A stretch of DNA of 64,000 nucleotides from JAOUEA01 sp963810915 (GTDB taxonomy: Bacteria; Actinomycetota; UBA4738; HRBIN12), in the NCBI GenBank assembly GCA_963810915.1, contig CAWEPH010000006.1, positions 1-64,000 of the forward strand, given 5' to 3'. Positions 58,759 to 64,000 of the stretch are shown here, one piece after another; the stretch's first letter is position 1; each line of letters starts with the position of its first letter. The translations under genes and the position numbers were made by a program. The notes under the pieces are model-generated. The model worked only from the letters and a program-made list of their open reading frames with translations, searched no databases and was not told the origin of the DNA.

Positions 58759-60587
58759 CCAGCACCCTCACGATCTCCTGCTCGAGGTCCTCGGCGAAGA
58801 TGGGGATGCCCTGCACCTTGCTGAAGGTACGGGCGTCCACCAGGAACCGCGCCCGGATGAGCATCGCCAGCTGCCCGAGGTTCATCTCCGGGATCAACAC
58901 CTTCGGGTATGCCTTCACGACGTCCCCGGTATTGGACGGGAACGGATTGAGATGGCGCAGGTGCGCCGTGGCCACACTGCGGCCCCGTCCGCGCACCCTG
59001 CGAGCGGCCGCGCGGATCGTCCCCAATGACGATCCCCACCCGAGCACGAGCAGCTCGGCGTCGCCGTCGGGGTCCTCGACGTCCAAGAGCGGGATGTCGT
59101 CGGCGATCCCGGCGACCTTCTGGTCGCGCAGGTGCGTCATGTGCTCGTGGTTCTCGGCGTCGTAGCTGATGTTGCCGGTGAGGTCCTGACGTTCGAGGCC
59201 CCCGATCCGATGCACGAGACCCGCCGTGCCCGGCACCGCCCACGGACGCGCGAGCCGCTCATCGCGCGCGTACGGCAGGAAGTCGCTCCCGTTGGCCGCG
59301 GCGAAGTCCGGGTCGATCATGGGCAGCGCGTCGAGGTCCGGCAACTTCCAGGGCTCCGAGGAGTTCGACAGGAACGTGTCGGAGAGCAGGATCACCGGCG
59401 TGCGGTACCGCACCGCGATCCGCGCGGCCTCCACCGCCATCGCGAAGCAGTCCGAGGGCGACGCCGCAGCCAACACGGGCATCGGTGATTCGCCATGACG
59501 GCCGAACATCGCGAGCAGGAGGTCCCCCTGCTCGGTCTTGGTGGGCAGGCCCGTCGAGGGGCCACCACGCTGCACGTCCACGATCACGAGCGGCAGCTCC
59601 ATGATGACCGCGAGCCCCAGGGTCTCCGCCTTCAGGTCCATCCCAGGCCCGCTCGTGCCCGTGACGGCCAGGTGTCCGGCGAACGACGCTCCGAGCGCGA
59701 CGTTGGCGGCCGCGATCTCGTCCTCCGCCTGCAACGTGATCACGCCGAAGTTCTTGTGGCGGCTCAACTCGTGCAGGAGCTCCGAGGCGGGCGTGATGGG
59801 GTAGCTCGCGTAGAAGAGGGGGATACCGGCGCGCTCGGACGCCGCGACCAGTCCCCACGCGAGCGCGGTTGCCCCGGCGATGTTCCGGTAGGTTCCGGGC
59901 TCCGACGGGGCCGCCTTCACCCGGTAGGAGTGCGCGAAGAGCTCGGTGGTCTCGCCGAAGTTGTAGCCGGCCTTGAACGCCGCCACGTTCGCCTCGTAGA
60001 TCTCCTGCTTCCCGCCGAACTTGCGCTCGAGCCAGTTGAGCGTGGTCTCGGTGGGGCGGCCGTACATCCAGGAGACGAGCCCCAGCGCGAACATGTTCTT
60101 GGCGCGCTCTGCCTCCTTCTTGCCGATGCCGAGCTCCTCGGTGGCACGCAGCGTCACCGAGGTCATCGGGACCCGGTAGACCCGATAGCCCTCGAGCGAT
60201 CCGTCGGTCGTCGGATCCGCCGCGTAGCCCGCCTTCTCGAGGTTGCGCTGTGTGAAGGCATCCTCGTTGATGATGATGAGGCCGCCCTTCTCCACCTTGT
60301 CGCGGTCGGCCTTCAAGCGCGGCCGGGTTCATCGCCACCAGCACGTCGGCGTGATCGCCCGGGGTGGTGATGTCGGTCGAAGCGAACTGGATCTGGAACG
60401 CGGAGACGCCGTGCACGGTGCCGGCGGGCGCGCGGATCTCGGCGGGGAAATCCGGGAGTGTCGCGAGGTCGTTGCCCAGGACGGCGGTGGCGGAGGTGAA
60501 CCGGTCTCCCGTGAGCTGCATGCCGTCGCCGGAGTCCCCGGCGAACCGGATCACGACGCGTTCCCTGTCTTCGACCGTCTTCGACAT
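58751..60587 (-). CDS. korA: 2-oxoacid:ferredoxin oxidoreductase subunit alpha (KorA type), one frameshift
   Basis: About 611 residues once repaired. The gamma-like N-terminal domain (VVIRFAGDSGDGMQLTGDRF, DFPAEIRAPAGTVHGVSAFQ) reads to about 60317; an extra T there (GCGCTTGAAG for GCGCTGAAG) shifts the frame. The rest (YPITPASELLHELSRHKNFG, VTGTSGPGMDLKAE, RGGPSTGLPTKTEQGDLL) is complete to the stop at 58751. Together with KorB it makes succinyl-CoA (or acetyl-CoA) and reduced ferredoxin from the 2-oxoacid. TACGCT at 60644-60649 is a possible -10 box. Confidence 0.9.
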
Positions 60588-60682
60588 CGATCAGCGGGGC
60601 GCTGGGCCGGCTCCTTCCCACGTGCAGGTCGACTGCTCCACCTAGCGTAGCGCGCGTCACGCCGCACGAAGCCCCCGGCCGC

Positions 60683-60688
60683 TACATT
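60683..60688 (+). promoter_or_regulatory. -10 box (TACATT) for the aldo/keto reductase gene
   Basis: TACATT, six bases before the ATG at 60695; leaderless arrangement. Confidence 0.55.
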
Positions 60689-60694
60689 CTCACC

Positions 60695-61639
60695 ATGAAG
60701 ACACAACCTCTCGGTTCACGCGGTCCCGACCTGTCGGTCATCGGCTTCGGCGCCTGGGAGGCGGGGGGCACCCACTGGGGTCCCAATCCCTCCGAGGAGG
60801 TCGTGATCCAGGCGATGCGGACCGCGATCGACGCGGGCATCACATGGATCGACACGGCGGAGGTCTACGGCGACGGTGTCTCCGAGACGCTCGTCGGCCG
60901 GGCCGCGAACGGCCGCCGCGACGACGTGCTGATCGCGACCAAGGTGGCGCCTTCCCCTGAGGGGACCGGCTTCGCGCCCAGGGACGTGCGGAGGGCCTGC
61001 GAGGCATCGCTGGGGCGTCTGGGGATCGACCACATCGACCTGTACCAGCTCCATTGGCCGGACGAGCAGGGTGTGCCGATCGAGGAGACGTGGGGCACGA
61101 TGGCCGACCTGCTGGACGAGGGCCTCGTCGGCGCCATCGGGGTCTCGAACTTCGATCGCGACCTGATCGAGCGCTGCGAGGCTCTCCGACACGTCGATTC
61201 GCTCCAACCCGAGTTCAGCATGCTCAACCTCGAGCATCGCGACCTGATCCGCTGGTGCGGTGAGCACGGGATCGGCGTCGTGAGCTACGGCCCACTCGCC
61301 TTCGGCGTGCTCACCGGTGCCGTCACCGCCGAGACCGTCTTCGTGGAGGGCGACTGGCGTGGGGGCGCCTGGTGGGAGGCTGAGGAGTTCGGACCCGAGG
61401 AGCTCGCACGCCGCCTCGAGGTGGTGGAGGCGCTGCGTCCGATCGCCGGCCGGCTCGGCTGCAGCCTCGCCCAGCTCGCGCTCGCCTGGAACTGGCAACA
61501 GCCGGGGGTGACCTCGGCGATCGCCGGCAGCCGCAACGCGGCGCACGTCCGCGCGAACGCGGAGGCGGGCGACATCGTCCTTGACGAGGCCACGCTGCAG
61601 GAGCTGGATGCGCTCCTCGTCCAGAGCCCGGAGCGCTAG
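60695..61639 (+). CDS. Aldo/keto reductase
   Basis: A 314-residue NADPH-dependent TIM-barrel reductase. The catalytic tetrad is visible: Asp and Tyr in WIDTAEVYGDGVSE, Lys in VLIATKV and His in YQLHWPDE. GAIGVSNFDRDLIE and the NADP site GVTSAIAGSRNAAHV are standard. Substrate unknown. It meets the convergent cyclic-nucleotide-binding gene with a shared GCTAGC at the two stops. Confidence 0.9.
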   Translation: MKTQPLGSRGPDLSVIGFGAWEAGGTHWGPNPSEEVVIQAMRTAIDAGITWIDTAEVYGDGVSETLVGRAANGRRDDVLIATKVAPSPEGTGFAPRDVRRACEASLGRLGIDHIDLYQLHWPDEQGVPIEETWGTMADLLDEGLVGAIGVSNFDRDLIERCEALRHVDSLQPEFSMLNLEHRDLIRWCGEHGIGVVSYGPLAFGVLTGAVTAETVFVEGDWRGGAWWEAEEFGPEELARRLEVVEALRPIAGRLGCSLAQLALAWNWQQPGVTSAIAGSRNAAHVRANAEAGDIVLDEATLQELDALLVQSPER

Positions 61640-62151
61640 CCGGTCTGGTTCAGACGTTCGACCTGAGCGGAACCGGCGGACGATGCCATCGAGCAGCTTC
61701 AGGCTGACCTGCGGCTCCTCCTCGATCAGCTCGCTGAGCGTGCGCCGGAACAGAGCGCAGCACGCGCATCGGTGTCGTCGCGATGACGGAGGCCGTCCTC
61801 GGCCCCCCGTCGATGGCCGAGAGCTCACCGAAGAAGTCGCCCGGCAGCACCTCGCCGACCTTCCTCTTGCCGCGGACGACCTTGGCCTGTCCCTCGAGCA
61901 CGACGAAGAGCGTCTCGCCCGGGTCGCCCTCGGTCACGATGATCTGACCGGGCGCGAACGTGAGCTCGTCGGTGTCGGCAGCGAGCCGGTTCAGATGGCG
62001 CTTGGTGAAGTCCGCGAACATCGGGACGCCCCCGAGCACGGCGGCGGTCTGCCGGCGGGTGCGCCGGGCCGGTTGCTCCGGCTGCCGTTCAGGGGTGGAC
62101 GCTGATCCCCCGTGGTCGCGTATCACCATCTCCGGGAAGGCTCTGGCTCAT
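61636..62151 (-). CDS. Cyclic-nucleotide-binding (Crp/Fnr-type sensor) protein, three frameshifts
   Basis: A cNMP-binding domain without a DNA-binding helix-turn-helix: MFADFTKRHLNRLAA, FAPGQIIVTEGDPGETLFVVLEG, VLPGDFFGELSAIDGGPRTASV. The best start is the ATG at 62151, six bases after TAGGCT. From there one base must be removed near 62109 (GGGGG), near 61757 and near 61664 to read a single ~169-residue protein ending EELIEEE-like, QVSLKLLDGIVRRFR and VERLNQTG at a stop shared with the convergent gene. It may regulate another protein by binding cAMP. Confidence 0.75.
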
Positions 62152-62157
62152 GGCGTC

Positions 62158-62163
62158 AGCCTA
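62158..62163 (-). promoter_or_regulatory. -10 box (TAGGCT) for the cyclic-nucleotide-binding gene
   Basis: TAGGCT on the minus strand, six bases before the ATG at 62151, facing the metH promoter. Confidence 0.55.
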
Positions 62164-62220
62164 CCCCGGGCGCCGCATCCGGTGCGAGCGGCCTCGCTGG
62201 TCGCACGCTGAGGCGGCCGC

Positions 62221-62226
62221 TAGGGT
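62221..62226 (+). promoter_or_regulatory. -10 box (TAGGGT) for metH
   Basis: TAGGGT, six bases before the metH ATG at 62233. A leaderless mRNA would leave no room for a cobalamin or SAM riboswitch, and none is seen. Confidence 0.55.
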
Positions 62227-62232
62227 TGTCGC

Positions 62233-64000
62233 ATGGACCCGCGCGAGCGCCTGAACGCCCTGCTCAGCGAGCGGATCGCCGTCCTCGACGGCGCCTGGGG
62301 CGTGCTGCTGCAGGGCCGCGGCCTGAGCGAGGAGGACTTCCGCGGCACGCGCTTCGCCGCGCACGAGCGCGACCTCAAGGGCGACCCCGACCTCCTGAAC
62401 CTCACGCAGCCCGCGATCGTCTCCGAGGTGCATCACGCCTACCTGCGGGCGGGCGCCGACATCACGACGACGAACACCTTCACGGCGACCTCGTTCGGAC
62501 AAGGGGACTACGGCTTGCAGGACGCCGTGCACGATATGAACGTCGAGGGGGCTCGTCTGGCCCGCGCGGCGGCGGACACCTACGACGGACGGTTCGTGGC
62601 CGGGTCGGTCGGCCCGCTGAACGTCACGCTCTCGCTCTCGCCGAAGGTGGAGGACGCGTCCTTCCGGGCGGTCACCTTCGATCAGGTCTACGAGGCCTAC
62701 GCCGCGCAGATCCGCGGTCTGCAGGAGGGCGGCGTCGATCTCCTGCTGATCGAGACGATCTTCGACACGCTGAACGCCAAGGCGGCCGTCGCCGCCGCGA
62801 AGGACGTCGCACCGGAGCTCCCGATCTGGCTCTCGGTCACGATCGTCGACCGGAGCGGGCGCACCCTGTCGGGCCAGACGATCGAGGCGTTCTGGATCGC
62901 GGTGGAGCACGCCGAGCCGGTCGTGGTCGGCATCAACTGCTCCTTCGGGGCCTCGGAGATGCGGCCCTACGTCGAGGACCTCGCGACGGATCGCGAACGT
63001 CCCCGTCGCGTGCTACCCGAACGCCGGGCTGCCCAACGCGTTCGGGGGCTACGACGAGACCCCCGAGATCACGTGCGAGCTGCTCACGGCCTTCGCGCAG
63101 GAAGGGCTCCTCAACATCGTGGGCGGATGCTGCGGCACGACGCCGGCCCACATCGAGGCGATCGCGGCCTCCGTCCGCGACCTCGCGCCCCGTCGCCGTG
63201 CCCACCGAGGCCGACCCGCTCCCGCACCTGAGCGGGCTGGAGCCGTTCCGGATCACGCCGGAGACGGGCTTCGTGATGATCGGCGAGCGGCAGAACATCA
63301 CCGGCTCCCTGAAGTTCCGCCGCCTGATCGAGTCCGGGGACTACCAGGGGGGCGTCGAGGTGGCCATGGAGCAGGTGCGCAGCGGCGCCAACCTTATCGA
63401 CGTGAACATGGACGCCGACCTCCTCGACGGCGAGGTCGCCATGACCACGTTCATGAACCTGATCGCGACCGAGCCGGAGATCGCGAAGGTCCCGATCATG
63501 GTCGACAGCTCCAAGTGGGACGTGATCGAGGCGGGCCTGAAGTGCATCCAGGGCAAGGGCGTCGTGAACTCGATCAGCCTGAAGGAGGGCGAGGAGGACT
63601 TCCTCGCCAAGGCACGGAAGGTGAAGCGCTACGGCGCCGCCGTCGTCGTGATGGCCTTCGACGAGGAGGGGCAGGCCGGCACGGTCGATCGCAAGATCGA
63701 GATCTGCGAGCGCGCGTACCGGCTCCTGATCGAGGAGGCGGGCTACGCGCCGTCCGACATCATCTTCGACCCCAACATCCTCGCGATCGCCACGGGGATG
63801 GAGGAGCACGACGACTTCGCGAAGGCCTTCATCGAGGCCACGCGCGAGATCAAGCGGCGCTGCCCGGGCGCGCACGTCTCCGGCGGTGTCTCCAACCTGA
63901 GCTTCAGCTTCCGCGGGAACGAGCCCGTGCGCCAGGCGATCCACGCGGCATTCCTGTACCACGCGATCGCGGCCGGGCTCGACATGGCGATCGTGAACGC
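62233..64000 (+). CDS. metH: Methionine synthase (cobalamin-dependent), partial, two frameshifts
   Basis: The N-terminal homocysteine-binding domain (VLDGAWGVLLQGRGLSEEDF, TTNTFTATSFGQGDY) carries zinc ligands in GINCSFGASEMRP and GGCCGTTPAHIEAI. The pterin-binding domain follows (FVMIGERQNITGSLKF, MVDSSKWDVIEAG, DPNILAIATGMEEH). Extra bases near 62989 and near 63193 break the frame; removing one at each gives continuous sequence. The gene runs past the right edge before the cobalamin and activation domains. It would use methyl-THF from the one-carbon genes in this window. Confidence 0.9.

Overview
The window is high-GC, gene-dense bacterial DNA. The gene content points to a member of the Actinomycetota, probably an environmental genome outside the well-studied families. 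Actinobacterial signs are a WhiB regulator, a Ser/Thr kinase with four PASTA repeats, a DEDD exonuclease-UvrC fusion, a PimB-like mannosyltransferase, a deazaflavin-type nitroreductase-family protein, a DUF6325 protein, and many apparently leaderless genes (a TANNNT -10 box 6-9 bases before the start codon). Stop/start overlaps of the GTGA or ATGA type link many neighbours. No tRNA, rRNA, CRISPR array, insertion sequence or phage gene was seen.

Layout. 0-4 kb: a cysteine-desulfurase-like enzyme, UDP-sulfoquinovose synthase and a DUF2304-type GT2 glycosyltransferase. 3.7-8 kb (minus): pseudouridine salvage (psuK, psuG), an AIR-synthase-like protein and thiE behind a TPP riboswitch. 8-11.5 kb: a membrane protein, the PASTA kinase and endonuclease IV. 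11.5-16.7 kb: a sulfite-oxidase-like molybdoprotein, threonine aldolase, two phosphofructokinases (PPi-type and ATP-type) and carbamate kinase. 16.7-27 kb: a cyclic-2,3-diphosphoglycerate-synthetase-like GTPase, then a formate dehydrogenase locus (MobA, iron-sulfur subunit, NuoF/NuoE, a selenocysteine FdhA and the convergent FdhD). 27-30 kb: a WD40 protein. 30-39 kb: one-carbon genes (Fhs, FtcD, cyclodeaminase, two GcvT-like proteins, 5-formyl-THF cyclo-ligase) with an exonuclease, an LLM oxidoreductase and ROK glucokinase. 39-46 kb: ArsA-like ATPase, lipid-binding and zinc-ribbon proteins, PimB-like GT4, YgfZ, WhiB and a heptose operon with a collapsed gmhB. 46.5-50.7 kb: a secreted protein with about eleven Calx-beta repeats. 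50.8-64 kb: DNA repair, thiolase, small proteins, aquaporin, cysteine desulfurase, 2-oxoacid:ferredoxin oxidoreductase, an aldo/keto reductase, a cyclic-nucleotide-binding protein and the start of MetH.

How it fits together. Much of the content concerns one-carbon and redox metabolism: formate oxidation or CO2 reduction by a Mo/W-Sec formate dehydrogenase with its cofactor genes, formate activation by Fhs, C1 units from formiminoglutamate and 5-formyl-THF, THF-dependent methyl transfer by the GcvT-like pair, and use by MetH. The ferredoxin-linked 2-oxoacid oxidoreductase and a PPi-type phosphofructokinase suggest an energy-saving or facultatively anaerobic lifestyle.

The most striking element is the formate dehydrogenase. 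FdhA contains an in-frame UGA followed by a SECIS hairpin whose loop matches that of E. coli fdhF in sequence and position, and its N-terminal [4Fe-4S] domain lies on a separate downstream gene. A caution: about nine genes are broken by frameshifts, and nearly all can be repaired by removing one G/C-context base. This suggests sequence errors rather than real decay.
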